The translations under genes were made by a program, and so were the position numbers. Below the pieces are notes generated by a model. It was given only the letters and a program-made list of their open reading frames with translations, ran no database searches and had not been told where the DNA came from. Positions 1 through 5,395 of a stretch of DNA of 5,395 nucleotides are shown piece after piece (within the stretch, counting starts at the first letter, position 1; the number at the start of each line of letters is the position of its first letter). The stretch lies in assembly GCA_900545995.1 (NCBI GenBank), contig URBM01000122.1:1-5395 (forward strand). Direction: 5' to 3'. This DNA is from an uncultured Collinsella sp. GTDB taxonomy: Bacteria; Actinomycetota; Coriobacteriia; Coriobacteriales; Coriobacteriaceae.

Positions 1-5
1 AAGAG

Positions 6-31
6 AAGAGGCGGGGCATGCCCCGCCTCTT
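6..31. terminator. Perfect palindrome at left edge, probable hairpin terminator
   Basis: The 26 bases are a perfect inverted repeat centred between 18 and 19, giving a GC-rich stem with a CATG loop. The + strand is followed only by a short TCTT run. The minus strand continues into a pyrimidine tail (TTCTCTT) that leaves the window. It could end a gene lying to the left on either strand, or act in both directions. It is not followed by a gene for about 200 bases. Direction cannot be settled from this window. Confidence 0.55.
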
Positions 32-242
32 ACACCACATCTCTGCGCGCTACCCTTCCGGGCAGCGGCAACTGGGGCATACATATAGGTAAGGAGCCCT
101 ATGTTGGGGCAAGCTCATCACGGCACCGGACGACGAATGGAAGAATAACCGCACAGTAAACAAAGACATCATGCGCATGCGTAACCGCCGCCCCAGCGAT
201 CCGCGGCACACGATGTCCCTGGCAGACAAGGAGGACGCCACC

Positions 243-842
243 ATGAAGAAAAAGACCCTATCGATCCTTTCCCTTTGCATCGCCCTCTTTGCCGCGTTTG
301 CCCTTGTCGGCTGCGGCGGGAGCGCATCGGGCGGCGGCAGCGCCCCCAAGAGCGAGAGCAAGGAAAAGGTCCCCGTCGCCAAGAAGACCGACTTTATCTG
401 GTTTAAGGTCGAGATGCCCGAGAGCGTTGGCGTGAGCGACTCTGCCGGCAAGAATGCCGACAGGGTCCAGCTCACCTTCCCCGAAGACGAGAACGCCTCG
501 GCCGATCGCTTTATCCCCGTTTGGAAAAAAGCGCTGACGGCCGAGGAATCCCACGCCGACCAGGCGGAAAAGAAGGGGGATACGTTCCAGTGGAAGGATG
601 GCGGGTCCGTCGAGTATAACGGCAGGACGTGGCTCGTCGGAACATACGAGGACAACAGCGGCATCTCAACCATGCTTTTTACCGATGTTGAGCCGGGAAG
701 CGTCTACGTCCTCATCTCGAACTTCGACCAGCACAAGAAAGAAGCCGAGGCACTCCTCAACTCCATCGAGTTCCCCGATGACATGGAAGAGGCAGTTTCC
801 GAGGCACGCGAAGTCGAGATTTCGAGCATCGAGATCAAGTAA
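243..842 (+). CDS. Secreted lipoprotein of unknown function (first tandem copy)
   Basis: This 199-residue protein begins with a type II signal peptide: MKKK, a hydrophobic stretch at residues 5-22, and lipobox LVGC with the lipidated cysteine at 24. It should be lipid-anchored on the outer face of the membrane. A flexible Gly/Ser/Lys linker (25-48) leads to a mixed alpha/beta domain containing TDFIWFKVE, RFIPV, YNGRTW and FTDVEPGSVYV, ending in an acidic helix. The start at 243 is chosen because AAGGAGG (228-234) lies 8 bases upstream and the signal peptide begins exactly there; an in-frame ATG at 171 lacks both. I do not recognise the family. The pattern of an aromatic-rich strand, 'YNG+TW' and a final 'SIEF' helix loosely recalls PsbP/DUF1795-like lipoproteins, which is only a guess. 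The neighbouring gene at 1084 is a clear paralogue. A dedicated terminator follows, so it is probably monocistronic. Confidence 0.9.
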   Translation: MKKKTLSILSLCIALFAAFALVGCGGSASGGGSAPKSESKEKVPVAKKTDFIWFKVEMPESVGVSDSAGKNADRVQLTFPEDENASADRFIPVWKKALTAEESHADQAEKKGDTFQWKDGGSVEYNGRTWLVGTYEDNSGISTMLFTDVEPGSVYVLISNFDQHKKEAEALLNSIEFPDDMEEAVSEAREVEISSIEIK

Positions 843-911
843 CGGGACACCCGCACGCGCCTACGCGCACCCGCGCACATGCGCCCCATTAAAACAACGG
901 GCGCCCAACCC

Positions 912-946
912 GGGGAGGGCCGACAGCACCAGCCCTCCCCTCTTTT
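912..946 (+). terminator. Rho-independent terminator after first lipoprotein gene
   Basis: A perfect 9-bp stem, GGGGAGGGC (912-920) with GCCCTCCCC (932-940), encloses an 11-base loop and is followed by TCTTTT (941-946). It lies 70 bases past the stop at 842. An outer arm, CGGGCGC (898-904), can also pair with GCGCCCG (947-953), so the terminator sits inside a larger possible fold. Confidence 0.85.
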
Positions 947-1083
947 GCGCCCGAACATATTGCCACTTAACGGCGCAAATCCGGCCCTCAGAATGGGACA
1001 CATGGCCCACCCTAGCGAGCCGTCCACGCGTACAGTAAAGACAGGTAATCCATGGGCGGTTACAGATCGAGGAGGACACGACC

Positions 1084-1677
1084 ATGAAAAAGAAGGCCTT
1101 TGCGATTCTCACCCTCTGCATCAGTCTCTTTGCCGCAGTTGCCCTGGTGGGCTGCGGTGGCAGCGGCGACGCTACCGGAAGTGGCGGTGGCGGCGGCGCA
1201 GAAAAGCCAGCCGTGGATATGAGGACCGACTTCATTTGGTTTAAGGTCGAGGTCCCCGAGGGCGTCGAGATCACCGACGTCGCAGGCGACACTGCCGACA
1301 GGGCCCAGTTTAAGTTCACCGAGAGCGAGCACGCCAGCGATCGCTTCATCCCCGTCTTCGATCCTGATAAGAACGCCGACGAGCTGTTCGACTACGAGGC
1401 AAAGTGGAATGCCAGCTTTGAGTGGACCGAGAATGACCCCGTCAAGTACAACGGCAAGACTTGGCGCAACGCTTCCTATACACACTCGGGCGGCGTAACG
1501 ACCGAATACTTCACCGACGTTGACGGCGGCAGTGTGTATGTGCGTATCGACAACGTCGAGGAGCACAAGGACGCCGTCGAGACCATGATGAAGTCTCTGG
1601 AATTTGCCGACGACATCGCCGAGGCCAAGACCGAGGCCATGGACGTCAAGCTCGACGATATCGAGATCAAGCGCTAA
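1084..1677 (+). CDS. Secreted lipoprotein of unknown function (second tandem copy)
   Basis: This 197-residue paralogue of the upstream protein has the same layout. Its lipoprotein signal peptide has the LVGC lipobox and lipidated cysteine at residue 24, as in the first copy. A very Gly-rich linker (25-38, including five glycines in a row) is followed by the same domain: TDFIWFKVEVPEGV, ASDRFIPV, YNGKTW, FTDVDGGSVYV and SLEFADDIAEA, ending in DIEIKR. GAGGAGG (1069-1075) lies 8 bases before the ATG. The middle of the domain (about residues 95-120) differs most from the first copy, while the aromatic core motifs are kept, suggesting shared fold with diverged surface. It is predicted to be anchored in the membrane and exposed outside. 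No enzymatic motif is visible. It has its own terminator, so it need not be co-transcribed with its sibling or with the phospholipase gene. Confidence 0.9.
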   Translation: MKKKAFAILTLCISLFAAVALVGCGGSGDATGSGGGGGAEKPAVDMRTDFIWFKVEVPEGVEITDVAGDTADRAQFKFTESEHASDRFIPVFDPDKNADELFDYEAKWNASFEWTENDPVKYNGKTWRNASYTHSGGVTTEYFTDVDGGSVYVRIDNVEEHKDAVETMMKSLEFADDIAEAKTEAMDVKLDDIEIKR

Positions 1678-1749
1678 GCGACTGGCGAGCGCAACGGGAA
1701 ACACGGTCGCAGTGCAAACAAGCGACGGTACCCCAGCGCTTCGTACCCA

Positions 1750-1781
1750 GGGAGGGCCGGTAAACCGACCCTCCCTTTCTT
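1750..1781 (+). terminator. Rho-independent terminator after second lipoprotein gene
   Basis: GGGAGGG (1750-1756) pairs with CCCTCCC (1769-1775). After a C/A mismatch the stem continues as CCGG/CCG plus C around a TAAA loop, and TTTCTT follows. It lies 73 bases past the stop at 1677. It shares the GGGAGGGCCG core with the terminator of the first lipoprotein gene. Confidence 0.85.
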
Positions 1782-1930
1782 ATGCCTGTAGCCGACGAAC
1801 GCGAGGATGCCGGACGCCGGAACCGCCCCAAATGTGGCAACAGTACGAAAACGACAAACACCCCAACACGTCCGCCCACCGATTTATTGCGCCGCGCAGA
1901 CAATTAAACCAGCATCTTTAAACATCTGGG

Positions 1931-1951
1931 CAGTATAGTGACCAAAACTAT
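1931..1951 (+). promoter_or_regulatory. Possible -10 element and small dyad upstream of the phospholipase gene
   Basis: TATAGT (1934-1939) matches the TATAAT consensus at 5 of 6 positions and lies 43 bases before the start codon. No good -35 hexamer sits at the usual distance. ATAGT (1935-1939) and ACTAT (1947-1951) form a short inverted repeat spanning the expected transcription start, which could be an operator or chance. The rest of the 305-base gap at 1678-1982 holds the preceding terminator and, as far as I can see, no gene. Confidence 0.3.
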
Positions 1952-1982
1952 CGCATAACCGCACTCTGCGAATGGAGAAGTT

Positions 1983-4469
1983 ATGACCGAACACCATGCC
2001 ATCAGCCGCCGAGCGTTTACGCTGGGCCTAGGGCTTGCGGCGTTGTCACCACTTGCAAGCCTGCCCGAAACCGCAGCGCCGGGCATTCCCCTGCGAGCGG
2101 CATTTGCAGACAACACACCCGCACCGTCGGACAGCCTCCACAATTTCGTCATTCGCCTTCGCCCCACGGGCTATTTTCGCACCGCGAGCGTCAACCAAGA
2201 CGGCAACGTTCGCGGCAACGTCTGTCACCTGTTTAACGACGGCACGTCCAGCAAGCTCATCCTTGAGAACGTAACGACCAAGAATGACGATACAAACTGG
2301 TACGCCATCCGCACCTTGCTCAATTTCGAAGAGCATAAAAAGACGGGCTACAGCATTTGGTCGGTCGACGACGACTCGGACAAAGATGGAAAGGTCATCC
2401 ACGTATGGGGCGGCGAGTATGACAACAAGCCCAGCCGCGCTTTTGCGTTCGAGCGTCAATCAAACGGAACCTACATCATCCGAGACCGCACGGTCGAGAA
2501 AGAAACCGAGAAAAAAGACATTAAGTACCTGGCAATAGAATCGAACGGCAAAGACCAGGACAACAATAAGATCTGCCATAAGAGTAAGAGCATTCCGTGG
2601 GAGCTCGAACTTATCGGTTACGACATGAAAAAGAACGATGCCACGGTTAGCAGCCTCGACTGGATCACGTACAGCAGCTACGTCGACGGACCATGTTGGA
2701 TGAAATACGTCGACGACAACAAGTTCCTCGACGAGCTGAGCATCCCGGGTACGCACGATTCGGGCACCTGCAGCGTGGACAACGACACTGAGCCCCAATC
2801 CTCGCAAGTAAAATGCCAGCAGGATTACATTCCCACGCAGTTGCTCGAAGGCATTCGCTATTTCGATATCCGGCTCGGAAAGGGCGATGACCCCGGCATC
2901 GACCACGGGATTTTCTACCTACTCAAAAAAGACGGGAACTATCTGCATCTCTCCGATGTCATCGGGTACTTCAAAACGTTTTTGAACGAAAACCCGTCAG
3001 AAGCGCTCATCATGCTCGCATCGCGCGGCAACGATGAGGCTACCGACGAAAGCATAACGACGGCCTTCGCCAAGGTTATGGCCGATAACCCCAACCTGTT
3101 CTACACGTCGAGCCACGTCCCCACGCTGGGCGAGGTGCGCGGAAAGATCGTCCTGCTGCGTCGATTTGGGCTCGCCGGCAACAGCGTAAGCGGCCACACG
3201 TGGGGCCTCGACCTCACCCAATGGGATGACAAGATCAAGGCGCATTCCGGGCAGTCGATGTGTCTCGTCCAAGACGCGCGGGGATTTGAAGCCATAGGGG
3301 AAACGGGCAATGAAGAGCCCTATTGCACCAAGGTATATGCCCAGGACAAGTACAAACTCACGGGAACCGACAAGCTCAGCTGGGTCGATAATGCGCTGAA
3401 GGAAACGACCGGGCGCACGCGCAACGAGGTAGATGTCGAGGACGATAACGGGGCCAAGGAGAAAGTCCTGGAGCGTTGCTGGTCTATCAACTACACCAGC
3501 TGCACGGGCTTGTCGCACGGAGGCAATCCTTTTACCTCGGCACGAGTAGTCAACGAGCATCTGTATAAGAGCCCGTACATCAATCCCAGCGGCATTGAGG
3601 ATACAAAGTCAGATTACCTCAAGCACATTGGCATCATCGCATCCGACTTTGTTGATGCGGCGCTGGCCCGGAGCATCTATCAGCGCAATTACGATACGGA
3701 GCACAAGCAGACGGCTTCGTACTATCTCCCGTACTATCTCCCGACCCGCATGCGCATGACGTACGGCGACTCGCTGAGCGATGCCTCATTCCAGGATGGC
3801 AAGACCGTTGGCGAGGGCCGTTTCCGCCTCGTTAACAGCAGCAACGCACTCAACGTGGCCGCTTCTGGCAGCGCGTTTGCCATCGAATACGTGGATGTCG
3901 ACGCCCTGGGCAACGAGACCGCTACAGGACTGCAGGGCTTCGTGCCCATCGATATCGATCCACTCGCGCTGACGCCCCATTTTGAGGGACTCGAAGGCCT
4001 TAAGGCCGGCGAAGACGTGCGCGCCAAGATTGCGGCATCACTCGAGGGCAAGCTCGAAACCGATGCCTGCACGGCCCAGCTCGAGTTTGTGCACGACGCG
4101 AACGGCGCTCCGGGCACGGCAATGGCCGAGGGCGAAACATTTGCCGCAGGAACGTACTGGGTGCGCGTGAACGGTCTCTTGGGCGACGCGGCGCAGAACT
4201 ACACGCTCGCCAGCGACGGAGCCGCAAGCTTTACCGTAGCGGCCTCGGACAGTGCAGGCGGCGCCGGCACCGGCACGGGTTCCAACGCAGACGGCGCCGA
4301 CAAGAACGGCGGCGGCAACAAGAGCAAGGGCTCGACCGGAAAACTCGCCGACACGGGCGACGGCTCTGGCATCGCCGCCGGGCTCGCCGCTGCCGCCGTG
4401 GCGACAACGGTCGCCGGCGCGGCAATGCTTGCCAATGACCGCGAAAACGTTGGGGACGACAGCGAATAG
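1983..4469 (+). CDS. Tat-exported, wall-anchored phosphatidylinositol-specific phospholipase C with lectin-like and Ig-like domains
   Basis: The 828-residue product should cleave phosphatidylinositol or GPI anchors at the cell surface. A Tat signal (SRRAFTL, 8-14; likely cleavage AFA|DN after 42) precedes a probable ricin-type beta-trefoil (about 52-212). The catalytic PI-PLC X domain spans about 240-575. IPGTHDSG gives His258 and Asp259, RYFDIR gives Asp295 and Arg297, DHG gives His308; Asp555 in IIASDFVD is the likely dyad Asp. The His-Arg and His-His spacings (39 and 50) fit the Bacillus enzyme (H32, R69, H82), and GKIVLLRRF and INYTSC are further family motifs. Two Ig-like segments follow (about 592-660, opening TYGDSLSDASF, and 661-752), then a Gly/Ser linker, LADTG (788-792), a hydrophobic helix (796-817) and an acidic tail. 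Bacillus and Listeria enzymes are about 300 residues and lack these additions. The ATG has GGAG 5 bases upstream. The catalytic call is firm; the substrate and the lectin domain are inferred. Confidence 0.93.
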   Translation: MTEHHAISRRAFTLGLGLAALSPLASLPETAAPGIPLRAAFADNTPAPSDSLHNFVIRLRPTGYFRTASVNQDGNVRGNVCHLFNDGTSSKLILENVTTKNDDTNWYAIRTLLNFEEHKKTGYSIWSVDDDSDKDGKVIHVWGGEYDNKPSRAFAFERQSNGTYIIRDRTVEKETEKKDIKYLAIESNGKDQDNNKICHKSKSIPWELELIGYDMKKNDATVSSLDWITYSSYVDGPCWMKYVDDNKFLDELSIPGTHDSGTCSVDNDTEPQSSQVKCQQDYIPTQLLEGIRYFDIRLGKGDDPGIDHGIFYLLKKDGNYLHLSDVIGYFKTFLNENPSEALIMLASRGNDEATDESITTAFAKVMADNPNLFYTSSHVPTLGEVRGKIVLLRRFGLAGNSVSGHTWGLDLTQWDDKIKAHSGQSMCLVQDARGFEAIGETGNEEPYCTKVYAQDKYKLTGTDKLSWVDNALKETTGRTRNEVDVEDDNGAKEKVLERCWSINYTSCTGLSHGGNPFTSARVVNEHLYKSPYINPSGIEDTKSDYLKHIGIIASDFVDAALARSIYQRNYDTEHKQTASYYLPYYLPTRMRMTYGDSLSDASFQDGKTVGEGRFRLVNSSNALNVAASGSAFAIEYVDVDALGNETATGLQGFVPIDIDPLALTPHFEGLEGLKAGEDVRAKIAASLEGKLETDACTAQLEFVHDANGAPGTAMAEGETFAAGTYWVRVNGLLGDAAQNYTLASDGAASFTVAASDSAGGAGTGTGSNADGADKNGGGNKSKGSTGKLADTGDGSGIAAGLAAAAVATTVAGAAMLANDRENVGDDSE

Positions 4470-4499
4470 GCAAGCCCGCCTTTTAGACACATCGACTCA

Positions 4500-4538
4500 A
4501 TCGGGGGCGCAGAACACCGTTCTGTGCCCCCGATTTTT
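4500..4538 (+). terminator. Strong Rho-independent terminator after the phospholipase gene
   Basis: A 15-bp stem (4500-4514 with 4520-4534, one G-T wobble) closes a 5-base loop and is followed by TTTTT (4534-4538). It lies 31 bases past the stop at 4469. The minus-strand gene at 4564 converges on it. Read from that side the hairpin still forms but is followed only by a weak T-run, so it may end both transcripts with unequal efficiency. Confidence 0.92.
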
Positions 4539-4563
4539 ACCTTGGCCCTAACGCCGCTATCGG

Positions 4564-4833
4564 CTACATCACCATGTTCAGCGCGTTCACAAATTCCTGG
4601 GCCTTCGCACGGCTGCTCAGGCTAAAGACACAAGCAGTCAACAGCCTGTTACGTAGGAAAACATCGCGGCCCTTGATCCTGTTGACCCCCGTGATGTCCT
4701 TAAGATAGACAATCTCGGTGTGCTTGCCGCCGAAAGTGCCCTTCTTGAGCACCTCAATACGGTTGGGGTAGATCTTAACGTCTTTAAACCTACCCGAACC
4801 TTTGTCCTGGAACAGCAAAGTGTTGTTATCCAT
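4564..4833 (-). CDS. Small basic protein, probable bacterial PH-like domain
   Basis: With the start at 4833 this is an 89-residue soluble protein with no signal peptide or membrane helix. Its pattern of short alternating strands (DVKIYP, RIEVLKK, TEIVYL, DITGVNRI, DVFLRN, LLTACVF) followed by one C-terminal helix (about 74-88, KAQEFVNALN) fits a bacterial pleckstrin-homology-like fold. Such domains usually serve binding or scaffolding, and no catalytic residues are visible. It is rich in Lys and Arg. The ATG at 4833 is preferred because GGGAG (4842-4846, minus strand) lies 8 bases upstream. A GTG at 4878 would add 15 residues but has no clear ribosome binding site and overlaps a -10-like TAAAAT. 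It converges on the phospholipase gene and has no evident partner. The family call is from pattern only; the coding call is firmer. Confidence 0.75.
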   Translation of the reverse strand: MDNNTLLFQDKGSGRFKDVKIYPNRIEVLKKGTFGGKHTEIVYLKDITGVNRIKGRDVFLRNRLLTACVFSLSSRAKAQEFVNALNMVM

Positions 4834-4878
4834 GCGTGTCACTCCCGCGGGGTTCGCTAAAACTGCCTCTATGGCCAC

Positions 4879-4884
4879 ATTTTA
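4879..4884 (-). promoter_or_regulatory. Possible -10 element for the PH-like gene
   Basis: TAAAAT on the minus strand matches TATAAT at 5 of 6 positions. No strong -35 is seen 17 bases upstream. Transcription from it would start near 4872, downstream of the alternative GTG and about 39 bases before the ATG at 4833. This supports the shorter start. Confidence 0.3.
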
Positions 4885-5005
4885 GTCACCGCAAGGCCCC
4901 ATGCGATGATGTCAGACAGCACAGCAATTCGTGTCCGCGCGAGGCTTTAAGATAGGTATGCTCAGCTGCATCGATGCGACCGGAATATTCTAGGAGCACG
5001 CCTCG

Positions 5006-5036
5006 TATTATTCGCCATTAGAGGAGGTCTTACCTG
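5006..5036 (+). promoter_or_regulatory. -10-like element, strong ribosome binding site and apparent CTG start of the helix-turn-helix gene
   Basis: TATTAT (5006-5011) resembles a -10 box, without a convincing -35. GAGGAGG (5021-5027) is a near-perfect Shine-Dalgarno. Six bases later lies CTG (5034-5036), in frame with the helix-turn-helix gene. That frame reads Leu/Met-Val-Tyr-Val and then TAG at 5046-5048. No ATG, GTG or TTG lies at a usable distance from this site in that frame. The site therefore appears to be the original start region of the downstream gene. Confidence 0.45.
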
Positions 5037-5087
5037 GTTTACGTATAGGAATTCGAGTTCTTTGATTCGGACGGCATTGAACTTCCC

Positions 5088-5360
5088 GTGCCAGACTTCG
5101 GACATGAGCCGCGACACGGCGGCAAGATTATCGCTGTAGCCGTCAACCGCGAACTCGGCGACATTCCCGCCGTCACCGCAGTGGATGCCGCGCGTATGCT
5201 CGGTGTTAGCTCAGCACGGGTGTCACAACTGCTAAATGCAGGACTGCTGGATTCATGGAAGGATGGCACCAAGCGCATGATGTCCAAAGCCTCCATCGAG
5301 GCACGACTCGCCGATGCACCAAGGGTGGGACGCCCCAAAGAGGCCCCCGTTGCCGTGTAA
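5088..5360 (+). CDS. Small excisionase/MerR-like helix-turn-helix protein with disrupted 5' end
   Basis: From GTG at 5088 the product is 90 residues. Residues 28-55 (VTAVDAARMLGVSSARVSQLL and onward) match the excisionase/HTH_17 pattern 'vaeaArlLGVSrsRVsqLi..G.L'. A wing-like KDGTKRMMSKASIEARL follows, then a basic GRPK tail (81-84), so DNA binding is likely. GTG 5088 has no ribosome binding site, and the frame stays coding-like upstream back to TAG at 5046 (FEFFDSDGIELPVP). The real gene probably began at 5034, behind GAGGAGG. The N-terminal 'FEFFDSDG..LPVPDFG' is faintly reminiscent of antitoxins such as HicB ('PDLPG'), which is too weak to name it. Its partner, if any, would lie past the contig end, as adapter begins 3 bases after the stop. 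It may be a functional short form, a pseudogene or a sequencing casualty. Confidence 0.65.
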   Translation: MPDFGHEPRHGGKIIAVAVNRELGDIPAVTAVDAARMLGVSSARVSQLLNAGLLDSWKDGTKRMMSKASIEARLADAPRVGRPKEAPVAV

Positions 5361-5363
5361 GGC

Positions 5364-5395
5364 CTGTCTCTTATACACATCTCCGAGCCCACGAG
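5364..5395. other. Illumina Nextera transposase adapter, not genomic
   Basis: CTGTCTCTTATACACATCT (5364-5382) is the 19-base Tn5 mosaic end used in Nextera libraries. It is followed by CCGAGCCCACGAG, the next bases of the standard Nextera read-through adapter. The match is 32 of 32 bases by memory of the published adapter. Read on the minus strand it encodes GSEMCIRDR, a familiar contaminant peptide. Genomic sequence ends at or before 5363. Confidence 0.97.

Noticed and set aside
171..242. Upstream in-frame ATG that would extend the first lipoprotein by 24 residues
   Set aside because: It would bury the signal peptide behind a polar extension, whereas ATG 243 has AAGGAGG at 8 bases and matches the paralogue's start.
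50..673. Minus-strand ORF of 207 codons opposite the first lipoprotein gene
   Set aside because: It is antisense to a gene with signal peptide, lipobox and ribosome binding site, and its product is Ser/Pro-rich with no recognisable domain.
851..886. CGCGCAC-rich stretch after the first lipoprotein stop, considered as a CRISPR or iteron repeat
   Set aside because: Units are short, irregular and without spacers; it looks like simple GC-rich low complexity.
1180..1200. GGTGGCGGC-like short repeat in the second lipoprotein gene
   Set aside because: It encodes the Gly-rich linker after the lipidated cysteine and is not a separate repeat element.
1060..1704. Minus-strand ORF of 214 codons opposite the second lipoprotein gene
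   Set aside because: It mirrors the codon structure of the opposite gene and has no domain or sensible start context.
3734..4492. Several overlapping minus-strand ORFs opposite the end of the phospholipase gene
   Set aside because: They are low-complexity Ala/Pro/Arg-rich frames produced by the GC-rich opposite strand.
4834..4878. GTG start at 4878 for the PH-like protein
   Set aside because: It lacks a clear ribosome binding site and overlaps a -10-like box, while ATG 4833 has GGGAG at 8 bases.
5039..5392. Minus-strand ORF of 117 codons beginning GSEMCIRDR
   Set aside because: Its start lies in the Nextera adapter and its remainder is antisense to the helix-turn-helix gene.

Overview
The window looks like one end of a draft contig from a high-GC, Gram-positive, gut-associated actinobacterium, most likely of class Coriobacteriia (Collinsella or a close relative). 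That placement is inference. It rests on the GC-rich codon use, strong GGAGG-type ribosome binding sites, lipoproteins with LVGC lipoboxes, a Tat signal paired with an LAxTG-type sorting motif, and G/C-rich hairpin terminators. The last 32 bases are not genomic: they match the Illumina Nextera transposase adapter.

Layout. Bases 1-31 hold a perfect palindrome that is probably a terminator. Two tandem genes on the + strand (243-842 and 1084-1677) encode paralogous secreted lipoproteins of about 200 residues. Each has its own ribosome binding site and its own hairpin terminator built on the same core, so they look like a duplicated monocistronic unit. The gap at 1678-1982 (305 bases) holds the second terminator and a weak promoter-like element, and I see no gene in it. 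The main gene (1983-4469, + strand) encodes an 828-residue multidomain surface enzyme. Its parts are a Tat signal peptide, a probable ricin-type beta-trefoil, a bacterial phosphatidylinositol-specific phospholipase C (PI-PLC) catalytic domain with all the key catalytic residues, Ig-like domains, a Gly/Ser-rich linker and a C-terminal LADTG wall-sorting signal. A very strong hairpin terminator follows.

Convergent to it, on the minus strand at 4564-4833, is a small basic protein that looks like a bacterial PH-like domain. At the right edge (5088-5360, + strand) is a small excisionase/MerR-like helix-turn-helix protein. Its apparent original start (CTG at 5034 behind a perfect GAGGAGG) is followed four codons later by an in-frame TAG, so its 5' end is either decayed or mis-sequenced. 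The contig ends in adapter three bases after its stop.

How the genes fit together. All three large + strand products are exported to the cell envelope, but separate terminators argue against one operon. The phospholipase is the gene with the clearest biology: a wall-anchored enzyme expected to act on phosphatidylinositol or GPI anchors, possibly of host origin. No CRISPR array, tRNA, rRNA or insertion sequence was recognised. I found no convincing new multi-gene system; the most notable items are the architecture of the phospholipase, the lipoprotein duplication and the interrupted helix-turn-helix gene.
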